Below, piece after piece: positions 36,222 through 43,603 of a stretch of DNA of 64,000 nt (within the stretch, counting starts at the first letter, position 1; the number at the start of each line of letters is the position of its first letter). The translations under genes and the position numbers were made by a program. Origin of the DNA: Paraburkholderia sp. UYCP14C (lineage in GTDB: Bacteria > Pseudomonadota > Gammaproteobacteria > Burkholderiales > Burkholderiaceae); NCBI RefSeq assembly GCF_004197395.1, contig NZ_SELS01000034.1:1-64000 (forward strand), in the 5' to 3' direction. The notes below the pieces were generated by a model. That model was not told the origin of the DNA. It worked only from the letters and a program-made list of their open reading frames with translations, and did no database searches.

Positions 36222-38003
36222 TCACGCGGCCATTGAGAAGAGATCGAGCTGCTGCACTTCCTTGACCGCATTGCTGATCAGGTACTGATCCATTTCCGCC
36301 GGCGTGAGGTTCAGACGCTCGGCGAGGCGCGCGAAATACTGCCCGCGCACTGCCATCTCCTGATATCGCTGGGACTTCCCAGTAGGCAGGGTCAGGATCG
36401 TTTCGTTGAGCCAGAAACGCGCCGATTCGATCCCTGCATGGGCCTGCACGCGCGCATACCAGTCGTAGTCAAACGAACAGGTTACGAACTCACAGGCTCT
36501 TTCGGCATCGACGTCGAGGTGGTCGCTTTGTTCGAAATACACGACGCGTTCGCCAGCAGTCGTTTGCGCATAGGTGGACACGCGACCCGGATGTCGGTAC
36601 CGATTCCACTGCTCGGCGCCAAAATCCCGAAGACCTTCGGCGGGCGCCTCCGCGTCGAACTGTCCGACGCGGAACCATCCGTGATTCGTGATGGGTACCT
36701 TCGGAAACGTGTCGACTTTGGGGATGCGGTATCGGCGCCCCAGTCTGTGGACTTCGTACCAGGCTGATACCGCTGGAAACGCACGCGGTGCGTAGTGGTG
36801 CATGGACAACATGAAGTCGATCGCGACCAGTTGTGACGGCGTGATCATTTCGAACTGCACGTCGCAGAGGTCGCGGTTCTCGGGCGTACCAGGAATGAGA
36901 CCAGCCGCGAGATCCGCGTCGTGCTGTTCGGCGCGTTCAATTTCGAGCGCGTCGAGCGTGAGCAGGTAGCGCAACAGGTTCATGCGCTCCCAGAACGACA
37001 GCACATCGGGCTGCACTCGCACATATCCGGCGGAACTCAGCGACCGACCTACCGGCTCGCGGCGCTTCAGATCCCACTGTGTCGCGAGCAGGTAATTGCG
37101 GAAATCGTTGAGGCCCGCCATGTACGCATGCTCCGGCTCCCGGATCATGGATTCCAGCGACTTGTTCCGATCGCCAACGACGCAGCAGAACACGCATCCG
37201 AATCGCGAACCGCACGCCGTACGCTGCCCACTTTCGCCGAGAACCACTCCGCACATGCCATCGTTACCGGCGCGGTACAGGTCCGACAGACGTTCGATGG
37301 ATCGCACCGAAAACGCACAAGGAAACGGACGCTTTGCTTCGTCGGCAAACAGTGTCAGCATCAGCCAGATGTCGTCAACCGACCAGTCCCGCAACGGTGA
37401 GATAGTCAATGCGCTATTGGCGTCACGCGTAGGCGCAATCGCGCTTTCCGCCCGCACCAGCATCGCAACGCCGCGCGAAGCGCTTTCGGCGATGCGATTG
37501 CCGAGAACGGTAACGATCTCGCGATCGCCCCGGGCCGTCGCATCGCGCTCAAGCGCCGCGCGCAACCGCCCCTGAGGGATGAGCTTCCAGTCCGTCGCGC
37601 ATGCCCTGATGCGTTTGCCGGCACGCACGCCGTTTCCGACGGTGCGCACCAGCGTGCCGCGACCAATGGTTGAAACGACAAACTGCATCGCCAGCGACGG
37701 CGTGGCAATGTGCGTCGTCACGCGGAGCCCATATGCGGCCGCGTGATCGTCGACCTCTTCCAGCATGGTCTCGATATGTCGCGCGAGACTGCTGTTTTCG
37801 ATCGTGGTGTTGGCCGACGAGATGTAGTGCGCGGGTTGGGCGAGGCCTTCATCCGCGACGCGGCGCACGGCTTCCAACATGAGAATCGTCGCACACGTGG
37901 AGTCCTTGCCGCTGGCCGTCCCGCACAACGGATGGCCGGCACGGATCAGGCCCATGAGGACGGCGATCGCGGCCTCCATCTTTTGAAGAATGTCATCAAA
38001 CAT
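36222..38003 (-). CDS. DndC/PAPS-reductase-like ATP-pyrophosphatase
   Basis: The 593-residue product has a PP-loop at its N terminus (SGKDST, 31-36) and then 'VLGNRIAESASRG' and 'SPLRDWSVDDIWLML' (202-216). A Cys cluster follows (Cys251, Cys264, Cys270, Cys273) in 'RAGNDGMC' and 'CGSRFGCVFCCVVGDRNKS'. These are the hallmarks of DndC, the sulfurtransferase of DNA phosphorothioation that uses ATP and a 4Fe-4S cluster. The PP-loop reads ASGKDS rather than SGGKDS. The C-terminal ~300 residues are not recognisable. No dndB, dndD or dndE homologue is adjacent, so phosphorothioation is not assured. Confidence 0.8.
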   Translation of the reverse strand: MFDDILQKMEAAIAVLMGLIRAGHPLCGTASGKDSTCATILMLEAVRRVADEGLAQPAHYISSANTTIENSSLARHIETMLEEVDDHAAAYGLRVTTHIATPSLAMQFVVSTIGRGTLVRTVGNGVRAGKRIRACATDWKLIPQGRLRAALERDATARGDREIVTVLGNRIAESASRGVAMLVRAESAIAPTRDANSALTISPLRDWSVDDIWLMLTLFADEAKRPFPCAFSVRSIERLSDLYRAGNDGMCGVVLGESGQRTACGSRFGCVFCCVVGDRNKSLESMIREPEHAYMAGLNDFRNYLLATQWDLKRREPVGRSLSSAGYVRVQPDVLSFWERMNLLRYLLTLDALEIERAEQHDADLAAGLIPGTPENRDLCDVQFEMITPSQLVAIDFMLSMHHYAPRAFPAVSAWYEVHRLGRRYRIPKVDTFPKVPITNHGWFRVGQFDAEAPAEGLRDFGAEQWNRYRHPGRVSTYAQTTAGERVVYFEQSDHLDVDAERACEFVTCSFDYDWYARVQAHAGIESARFWLNETILTLPTGKSQRYQEMAVRGQYFARLAERLNLTPAEMDQYLISNAVKEVQQLDLFSMAA

Positions 38004-38030
38004 GATTGCTCCGGCTTATTGGAGCACGCC

Positions 38031-38055
38031 CCCTACGGGAGCGGCTCCCATAGGG
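38031..38055. repeat. Intergenic palindrome P2
   Basis: CCCTA-C-GGGAG-CGG-CTCCC-A-TAGGG lies 28 bases before the DndC-like start. The TAG stop of the upstream gene is inside the stem. It is followed on the plus strand by GTTAA, shared with P5 and P6. Confidence 0.75.
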
Positions 38056-38560
38056 TTAATGAGTTGAAAGGTCCGTGAGGCAGTGCAGACATCTCGCCGA
38101 TCATCTGACGGTAGGTGATGAGGCCTTCCTGATGCTTCTGCGTGAGCGCTGCGCGGCGTACGCCCCGTGCCCATCGGTCGGTCGCTCCGATGCGATCGAG
38201 TGCTCCGGGATCGGTCACGCAGTAGCCCATGCGGAGCATTTCTTCGATCGCCTCGTTGAGGGAGTCGAAGCAGAGATGACCGATGAACCCGTCCAGGTCG
38301 AACTGCTGAATGCGCCACGCCTTTGAGCCTGACGCATCCGGAAGCACGAATGCCCAGGACTCGCGATCTTCCATGCGGCACTCGATACCGGCTGGATAAC
38401 CGTCATACGAAGACATGAGACGTTGATATGCGATCTGCAGCGGGCGAGCGATGTCACGCAAGTGACGCCCGAAATCCGCGGGAACCCGGGTGGATGCCGT
38501 GCAGACCCGCTCCCAGGAAGCAGAACGGTAACGATTGGCGCTGCGTTGAGTGCTTTTCAT
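38033..38560 (-). CDS. Hypothetical protein, 175 residues, upstream of DndC-like gene
   Basis: The start is ATG (MKSTQRSANRYRSASW) with TGGAG eight bases upstream; the frame extends further left of the terminator but is not coding there. It is basic at the N terminus, with an acidic-aromatic centre ('SSYDGYPAGIECRMEDRESW') and a helical C terminus. No motif was recognised. It is probably co-transcribed with the DndC-like and DpdA-like genes, being 29 bases from the former, so it may be a partner or specificity subunit. Confidence 0.65.
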   Translation of the reverse strand: MKSTQRSANRYRSASWERVCTASTRVPADFGRHLRDIARPLQIAYQRLMSSYDGYPAGIECRMEDRESWAFVLPDASGSKAWRIQQFDLDGFIGHLCFDSLNEAIEEMLRMGYCVTDPGALDRIGATDRWARGVRRAALTQKHQEGLITYRQMIGEMSALPHGPFNSLTLWEPLP

Positions 38561-38586
38561 GAAGGCTCCAGTAGGACAGGAGCCTT

Positions 38587-38612
38587 CCCCGGTGGGAGAA
38601 GCTCCCAAGGGG
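38587..38612. repeat. Intergenic palindrome P3
   Basis: CCCC-GGT-GGGAG-AAG-CTCCC-AA-GGGG lies 27 bases before the start of the 175-residue protein gene. A terminator-like hairpin stands immediately upstream of it in the direction of transcription. Confidence 0.7.
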
Positions 38613-38636
38613 AAAAAGAAGCCCGCGAGGCGGGCT
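38613..38636 (-). terminator. Terminator/attenuator before the DndC-DpdA-like operon
   Basis: On the minus strand AGCCCGC-CTC-GCGGGCT is followed by TCTTTTTCCCC. It lies between the preceding gene and the start of the three-gene modification-like operon. It could therefore act as an attenuator in that operon's leader. Confidence 0.6.
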
Positions 38637-38774
38637 GGTCGATGCGCCAGTGGCGCAGAAGATTCACACAGGGTAATTCCAGTGCGCGAGCGTAGCCATG
38701 GGAAAAGATGCGGAAAAAGTGGTCTCTTTCGACCGCAGACGACCCGCAAATCCGGCGCTGACTGCGCGCGCACC

Positions 38775-38822
38775 AAAAAAAAACCCGTCGGGCGGACCCC
38801 AGGACGGGGACGCTCGACGGGC
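38775..38822 (-). terminator. Rho-independent terminator, minus strand
   Basis: On the minus strand CCCGTCGAGCG...CGCCCGACGGG is followed by nine T. It stands 20 bases beyond the stop of the gene at 38842-39897 and should end that transcript. Confidence 0.75.
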
Positions 38823-38841
38823 GGTTTCATGGTAGTACCGG

Positions 38842-39897
38842 TTAGCTGGTCCGGTATCCGAACCTCTCCAGATCGGGAAGACCGCCAATGGAATGGATAA
38901 ACGCCTCAGCATCCACACCATTTTTGGCAGCCATGCCCCGGAACTCGTTGATCGTTTCCATTGCGTGCCCGATCGCCTCTTCCCGATCCTTCAGTTCCAG
39001 TGCCAGGATGTGGCCGTTCCCGCGCGCCAGATGAACTCCCTGAAGCGCGGCTGCATGATCACGCAACCGGCTCAGCGCCCATTTCACCCGGTCCCGGACA
39101 TGATGAGGAACTGCGTTGCTCATGTCCGGTGAGTGAGGACCGCATGGATTGCGCAACACCCCGGCAAACTTTTGCAGCATCGCTTCCTGCATCGGCACCG
39201 TGAACCTGCCATTCATCTGCACGGCGGCAATCCAGTCGTCGCCGTCCAGAAGATGATAGAAATTCGCGTCGCCGTCCGCTCTGACCCGGATGGTCGGAAC
39301 AGGCTGCACACTGACTTGGGTCGACTGGCGATTCGCGATCCATTCGATCAGCGAAAGCTGATCGCGTTTCCAGTCAATCTCATCGTGAGGGTACTCGAAG
39401 CGCTCGCAAAGCAGCCGGTGGAAGTTCTTGAACTCGTGGTCCGGCGATCGACAATCTCCGCTTTCCAGCACTCTGCGGCTCTCCAGCAGAGCGGTAGCCC
39501 CAAAGCGAGTGTCGATCTCATGCCCTTCCTTCCGGATATGCTTCATCCATTCGGCGGCCGACGGCAGTTGAGATAGGAGTTCGACGATGCGACCGTCGAT
39601 GCCTGCGTGCGCATCTACAGAAGTATCGTTGAGAATCGCCGCCTGCAGATCGAACAGGAAGACCAGCGCGTCGACACCGTGGGCCTCAGCGACCGCTCCT
39701 AACGTCTCCACTGCGTTCAGCAGCTCTCGCATGAAGCGTGCGAACAGGCCTGCACGATGCATCGCCACGATTGCCGCGGTCGCAATGTCTGCGGCTCTGC
39801 CGGGATCATCAGCAGGAATTTCGGCCTCTGTGATCGCCTGTGAGTGGACGAGACTGCGCATTACATCATCTAGAAAATCACTGCATGAGAAGGTCAA
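38842..39897 (-). CDS. Hypothetical plasmid protein, 351 residues
   Basis: Translation starts at TTG, supported by AAGGAG six bases upstream (39897); no ATG is nearby. The N-terminal half is alpha-helical and the middle is beta-rich around 'DGDANFYHLLDGDDWIAAVQ'. The C terminus is helical with 'AFIHSIGGLPDLERF'. No catalytic motif was recognised. It has its own terminator and palindromic leader, so it may be a separate unit in the leftward block. Confidence 0.6.
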   Translation of the reverse strand: MTFSCSDFLDDVMRSLVHSQAITEAEIPADDPGRAADIATAAIVAMHRAGLFARFMRELLNAVETLGAVAEAHGVDALVFLFDLQAAILNDTSVDAHAGIDGRIVELLSQLPSAAEWMKHIRKEGHEIDTRFGATALLESRRVLESGDCRSPDHEFKNFHRLLCERFEYPHDEIDWKRDQLSLIEWIANRQSTQVSVQPVPTIRVRADGDANFYHLLDGDDWIAAVQMNGRFTVPMQEAMLQKFAGVLRNPCGPHSPDMSNAVPHHVRDRVKWALSRLRDHAAALQGVHLARGNGHILALELKDREEAIGHAMETINEFRGMAAKNGVDAEAFIHSIGGLPDLERFGYRTS

Positions 39898-39917
39898 TTT
39901 CCGCTCCTTGGGGGATG

Positions 39918-39952
39918 CCGGGCAGACCTCCCCAACCGGGAGGTCTGCCCGG
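39918..39952. repeat. Intergenic palindrome P4
   Basis: This is a perfect 15-bp stem, CCGGGCAGACCTCCC with GGGAGGTCTGCCCGG, and a five-base loop. It sits just upstream of the TTG-started gene at 39897 and is the longest of the P-type hairpins. Confidence 0.8.
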
Positions 39953-39974
39953 CCGGGGTAAAGAAAAATGGCAG

Positions 39975-40133
39975 TCAGGCGCGACGAAGATGCCGGTCGA
40001 ATGGCGACAGACTATTGGCTGGTACGCGCGTCGGATGTTTGTGAAGCGCAGCAAACGACTGCTGTTCCCAGAGCAGGCATACAAGTGCAAGCATTGCCCC
40101 GATCACGGTTGCGGCTGCGATCTGCTTCTTCAT
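39975..40133 (-). CDS. Small single-helix membrane or secreted peptide
   Basis: The 52-residue product starts MKKQIAAATVIGAMLALVCL with a very strong GGAGGTGACC just before ATG. The hydrophobic stretch (AAATVIGAMLALVCLLW) is a membrane anchor or signal peptide. The rest is short and basic. It lies directly downstream of the lipoprotein gene. No family was recognised. Confidence 0.55.
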   Translation of the reverse strand: MKKQIAAATVIGAMLALVCLLWEQQSFAALHKHPTRVPANSLSPFDRHLRRA

Positions 40134-40135
40134 GG

Positions 40136-40408
40136 TCACCTCCATGTTTGCGCACGAAGCCCCGACGCTCTTTCGAGGCCAGGGCTTCGCGCGATCAGGA
40201 ACAGGTTTGCGGATGCGCGGCCGGGAAGACCAGAACGCGACCATCCTTGCAGAGAACAAAGTCGCCCGGCTCGCCTCGCGGCTCGCGGCTCGCGGACAAC
40301 GATCGTCGGTGCTGGCCTGGCCGGCTCAACGTGTGTCACGGGTTGAGCCGTGCACGCGCACAGCGACGAACTGCCTGCTGCGATGAGCAGCAACAACAGG
40401 TTTTGCAT
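40136..40408 (-). CDS. Small putative lipoprotein, probably frameshifted at a heptamer repeat
   Basis: ATG (MQNLLLLLIAAGSSSLCACT) has AACGAGGAAT upstream, and the lipobox candidate ends at Cys in 'SSLCAC'. Around 40290-40316 a run of GCGAGCC-type heptamers occurs. After it this frame becomes an arginine-rich tail. Another frame instead gives a protein-like end, 'EPGDFVLCKDGRVLVFPAA' followed by 'HPQTCS', stopping at 40195. One heptamer gained or lost switches between the two. The intended product is therefore uncertain. Confidence 0.5.
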   Translation of the reverse strand: MQNLLLLLIAAGSSSLCACTAQPVTHVEPARPAPTIVVREPRAARRAGRLCSLQGWSRSGLPGRASANLFLIARSPGLERASGLRAQTWR

Positions 40409-40442
40409 GGGATTCCTCGTTGTGAAAAAGACGAGGGAACGC

Positions 40443-40467
40443 CCCTGTGGGGACGTTCCCCACAGGG
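40443..40467. repeat. Intergenic palindrome P5
   Basis: CCCTGTGGGGA-CGT-TCCCCACAGGG is a perfect 11-bp hairpin between the SbcC-like gene and the lipoprotein gene. The trailing GTTAA is shared with P2 and P6. Confidence 0.8.
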
Positions 40468-40484
40468 TTAAGAAATGACAGCGC

Positions 40485-42806
40485 TCAGGCAGCGAGCGCC
40501 TCGACGTCAATGACTGCATCAGCTTCCGCAACCAGATCGGGTGTCTGCGAGATGAAAAACTCCCGCTCGTACCCGCCCTGCCGCATCACTTCCCGCTTCA
40601 TCCGCATGAACTGCAGCTTGCGCTGCGGATCGAGCGGGCCATCGGACTCGTCGCTGAAAAGGGTCTGGTAGGGCTGGCCAGCATTGCTTGCCAGATACAG
40701 GGCGATGCCGCGCGTCAGGCACTCGTTGATCCAGACCTTCTGGCCGCCGGACATCACCGTGACTGCCTTGGTGCTGTCGTGATCGGCGTCATGCACGAGG
40801 ATTTCAAACCCCTCGCGCAGTTCACCGCTCGCCAGCGCCCGCTGCGTCTGGATCTCGACCGTGAAGCGCATGCCATAGCATGCGAGCAACAGGTCGTTCA
40901 CCATCTTCGTGAGGGCGGGGCCCGCATCGTCGATCGTCAATGCAATCACGCCTTCGTTGCCGAGGCCTCTCGCGAGCAGCTTCCACTGGGCAATTTCATC
41001 GGAGATGCGGTTCGCACGCGACTGTGTCGCGTCGAATCCCGCAAGCTCCTTTGCGATCGCCTGTCGCTCGACCTCACGCGTCGTCTGCGAGCGGATCAGT
41101 GATTCGATCCGGGCATCGGCCGCGGTGATGGCTTCGCGGCATTGCGTTAGCTGCCGGTCGAGATCGGCGATGGCACCGGTCACGTCGTCGACGCCGAGGC
41201 GTGCGACTTCCGCGTCCAGTTCCTTCGCTTCCTCCGACAGACGGGCCTGCTGCGCCTCGCGGCGTGCATGCAGCGTGGCTTCCTCGGTCTCGAGCGCGGC
41301 CAGTTCTTCACTGGCTTTGCCCAGACCCTTGGTTGCGGCATCGAGCAGCGGCTTGCGTGCGGCGAGATCGACAGCTTTCTGAAGGTCACGGCGCGCGGCC
41401 GCGATCGCATCATTGACCGCCTTCAGCTCCGCCCGCCTGCCCGCAAGATGCTGCACCTGAGGCGTCAGCAGCGCGACCTCATCGCGTTTGGCACGAAACG
41501 TCTCACGCAGATTCGTGAGCGAAATGCGGTGCTCCTGAACCTGTACGTCCGCCTGACGGGCCTGCGCAAGCAAGGGACAGGTGTTATGCATCTCATGACC
41601 GGCACAGGGCACGGTACTGATCACACTCGCCTGCTGTTCCAGCGACTTCAGGAGCGTCATCTTCGACGTGCCTTCCGACTCCAGACCGTTCAGACGGGAA
41701 GTCGCCGCGGTCAGCGCAAGCTGCTTCTCTTCGAGGGCAGCAATCTCCCTCTGGATCGGCTCGACACGCGCCTCTTCGCTCGCGATACGTGCCTGGGCGG
41801 TATCACGTGCCGTGGCGGCGCCCAGAATCGCTTCACGTTGCGCAATCACTGCGTTGTGTTCCGCGATGGACGAGCGCAACGAAGCGCGCCGCTGGTTCAG
41901 GCGCCGTTCGTCGGCGCTCGCGTCCGTCACAAGGACCTGCAAGGCCGACGAAATCTGGCTTCGCCGCGTACCGAGTTCCCGCAGGCGGGCCTGCGCACCG
42001 GCATTGGCCGTCTGCCTTGCAGCGAGAACGGCGCGCTGGTCGGTCAGGGTGGCCACCTTTGCATTCAGCGTCTCCCGGCTCTCGCGAGTTGCGGTGACGG
42101 ACTGTGCATCGGAAGCGATGGCCTGATCGATCTGGGCGACGCGATCGCGCTTCGCTCCAAGCGCAACGAGTTGCTGTTGCGTGGAGTCAAGCGCGCGACT
42201 GAGCACCTTGGCGACATCGGCGGCTTTCGCCGACAGCGTGCGCAGGTCATCGATATGCAGCAGTTCCGCGAGCAGTGCCTTGATCTCGGTCGCGCCATAG
42301 GAGGCGAGCGGACGTCGGTTCTGCGCAGAAAAGACGCTGGTAAAGAACGACTCCAGCGAGCCACACACCGACTCGACGCACAGGTCATAGGTCTCCGCCT
42401 TGCCATCAGAGACAGTACCGTCACCTGTCTGCATGGGCTGCCAGTTTCCGTCCGCGTCGCGCCAGGCCAGGTAGTACTCAGCCTTGCCCGTCTTGCCCGG
42501 CTTGCGGAATGCGAATGACGAGCGGTACCGCACACCACCATGCTCCCATTCGAACCCCTTGAGCGCGTGCGCGCCGTAGACGTGGTCCCAGTAAGAGAAC
42601 GCATCCACCGACAATTTCGCGGCCCGCGACGGCATGATCCGGTACGGATGGAGGTTATCCATGATCGTGGACTTTCCCGCACCGTTCGGACCGGTCAACG
42701 CGATGAGGCCTGCCGGAAGCGATTCGAGATCGAGCGTGATGGTGTCGCGCTTCATGCCGTCACGAACACCAATAAAGCCCGTCAGCGTCAGTTTCAGTGG
42801 GCGCAT
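40485..42806 (-). CDS. SbcC/Rad50-like SMC-type ATPase
   Basis: The 773-residue product has a Walker A in 'GPNGAGKST' (39-47) and 'FFTSVFSAQNRRPL' typical of SbcC. A long coiled coil (about 200-610) follows, then the C-terminal ABC signature 'VMSGGQK' and Walker B 'TLFSDESDGPLDP'. With the SbcD-like partner it should form an ATP-dependent nuclease that processes DNA ends or hairpins. A canonical CxxC zinc hook is not obvious: 'VPCAGHEMHNTCPLLAQ' is the nearest Cys pair. ATG has AGGAGGTG upstream and overlaps the previous gene by 13 bases. Confidence 0.82.
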   Translation of the reverse strand: MRPLKLTLTGFIGVRDGMKRDTITLDLESLPAGLIALTGPNGAGKSTIMDNLHPYRIMPSRAAKLSVDAFSYWDHVYGAHALKGFEWEHGGVRYRSSFAFRKPGKTGKAEYYLAWRDADGNWQPMQTGDGTVSDGKAETYDLCVESVCGSLESFFTSVFSAQNRRPLASYGATEIKALLAELLHIDDLRTLSAKAADVAKVLSRALDSTQQQLVALGAKRDRVAQIDQAIASDAQSVTATRESRETLNAKVATLTDQRAVLAARQTANAGAQARLRELGTRRSQISSALQVLVTDASADERRLNQRRASLRSSIAEHNAVIAQREAILGAATARDTAQARIASEEARVEPIQREIAALEEKQLALTAATSRLNGLESEGTSKMTLLKSLEQQASVISTVPCAGHEMHNTCPLLAQARQADVQVQEHRISLTNLRETFRAKRDEVALLTPQVQHLAGRRAELKAVNDAIAAARRDLQKAVDLAARKPLLDAATKGLGKASEELAALETEEATLHARREAQQARLSEEAKELDAEVARLGVDDVTGAIADLDRQLTQCREAITAADARIESLIRSQTTREVERQAIAKELAGFDATQSRANRISDEIAQWKLLARGLGNEGVIALTIDDAGPALTKMVNDLLLACYGMRFTVEIQTQRALASGELREGFEILVHDADHDSTKAVTVMSGGQKVWINECLTRGIALYLASNAGQPYQTLFSDESDGPLDPQRKLQFMRMKREVMRQGGYEREFFISQTPDLVAEADAVIDVEALAA

Positions 42807-43384
42807 GTCGGCACCTCCTGAAGCGGCGCATCGTACAGATAGTCCGATGGCAACCACGGCGCGTCATCGTCGTTGGAAAACATCCTTCCAACGATCGGAT
42901 CAGGCACGTGCGCAGGCGGTTCAGCAGCCTTCGCAGCCGCCTGGGCGGCCACTCGGGCGGCCTCTTCCGCCGCCCTTTTTTCCAGTGACCCGTCGACGAC
43001 TTCGCCAACGGTCCTGCAGACGGCGGCATAGGCCGCGCTGGTACGCCGGATAAGCGCGTCCCAGTTGTCGACGCCCGTGAGCGCGAGCAGCTCGCGTGAG
43101 CCCCACTGGTTTGCATAGCCCGTGTTGAACGACCACAGCAGGTTCTGCAACTGCACGTCTGGCACAACGGCCAGGTCCGCCGTTGCCGCGTTGACGGCAG
43201 CAGTCAGGATCAGGAAGCGGTCCGACTGGGCAATGACAGCGCCGCGATGTTCTCCAAAGGGAAGATGAAAAATGCTTGCGCGATAACCCGCGTGGTCGGT
43301 GAGGACCTTCTGGATCTCGCGCGGCGAGCGGTTGGCAGTGAAATGCCGGACCCATTGGGCGCCGGCGGGATAAAGACCAAACAT
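42794..43384 (-). CDS. Hypothetical protein between SbcC- and SbcD-like genes
   Basis: The 196-residue product starts MFGLYPAGAQWV with TGGAG upstream. The middle is compact and helical ('DNWDALIRRTSAAYAAVC'), followed by an Ala-rich coiled coil (EKRAAEEAARVAAQAAAKAA) and an acidic tail. No known family. It lies inside the SbcCD-like operon and its end overlaps the SbcC-like start by 13 bases. A role with that complex is likely. Confidence 0.65.
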   Translation of the reverse strand: MFGLYPAGAQWVRHFTANRSPREIQKVLTDHAGYRASIFHLPFGEHRGAVIAQSDRFLILTAAVNAATADLAVVPDVQLQNLLWSFNTGYANQWGSRELLALTGVDNWDALIRRTSAAYAAVCRTVGEVVDGSLEKRAAEEAARVAAQAAAKAAEPPAHVPDPIVGRMFSNDDDAPWLPSDYLYDAPLQEVPTCAH

Positions 43385-43417
43385 GATGACACTCCACAGA
43401 AGATCGGCGGAGTGCAT

Positions 43418-43444
43418 CCCGGAGGGGATGAATCCCCGCCAGGG
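43418..43444. repeat. Intergenic palindrome P6
   Basis: CCC-GGA-GGGGA-TGAA-TCCCC-GCCA-GGG followed by GTTAA. It stands 33 bases before the start of the 196-residue protein gene. Confidence 0.7.
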
Positions 43445-43477
43445 TTAATCGAAAAAGATGGATGCAGCAGACTGCGA

Positions 43478-43496
43478 TCGATGCGTCAGGGACGCG
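43478..43496. repeat. 19-bp repeated element, copy 1
   Basis: TCGATGCGTCAGGGACGCG is repeated exactly at 47567-47585. A variant with compensating changes, TCGATGCGCCAGTGGCGCA, occurs at 38639-38657. Each can fold as a small hairpin (TGCGTC/GACGCG or TGCGCC/GGCGCA). Confidence 0.7.
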
Positions 43497-43507
43497 GGTG
43501 AACCTTG

Positions 43508-43596
43508 TTCCGGAAGCCCGCAGTCCTCTGGTAGCGGGCGGGCTTCCGGAACACGGCTGTGTTCCGCGTGAGAGTGCCGTACCGGCCACTCTCACG
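43508..43596. repeat. Two hairpins downstream of the SbcD-like gene
   Basis: GTTCCGGAAGCCCGC pairs with GCGGGCTTCCGGAAC (15 bp, perfect). CGTGAGAGTG pairs with CACTCTCACG a little further right (43567-43596). Neither is followed by a T-run, so terminator function is doubtful. Confidence 0.65.
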
Positions 43597-43603
43597 ATGG
43601 CGG

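Noticed and set aside
41268-42518. 416-codon plus-strand frame
   Set aside because: Antisense to the SbcC-like coiled coil; no start signals or motifs.
36177-43444. Reading the P-type palindromes simply as transcription terminators
   Set aside because: P1, P2, P4, P5 and P6 lack a T-run on the minus strand after the stem, and they lie close to start codons rather than only after stops.
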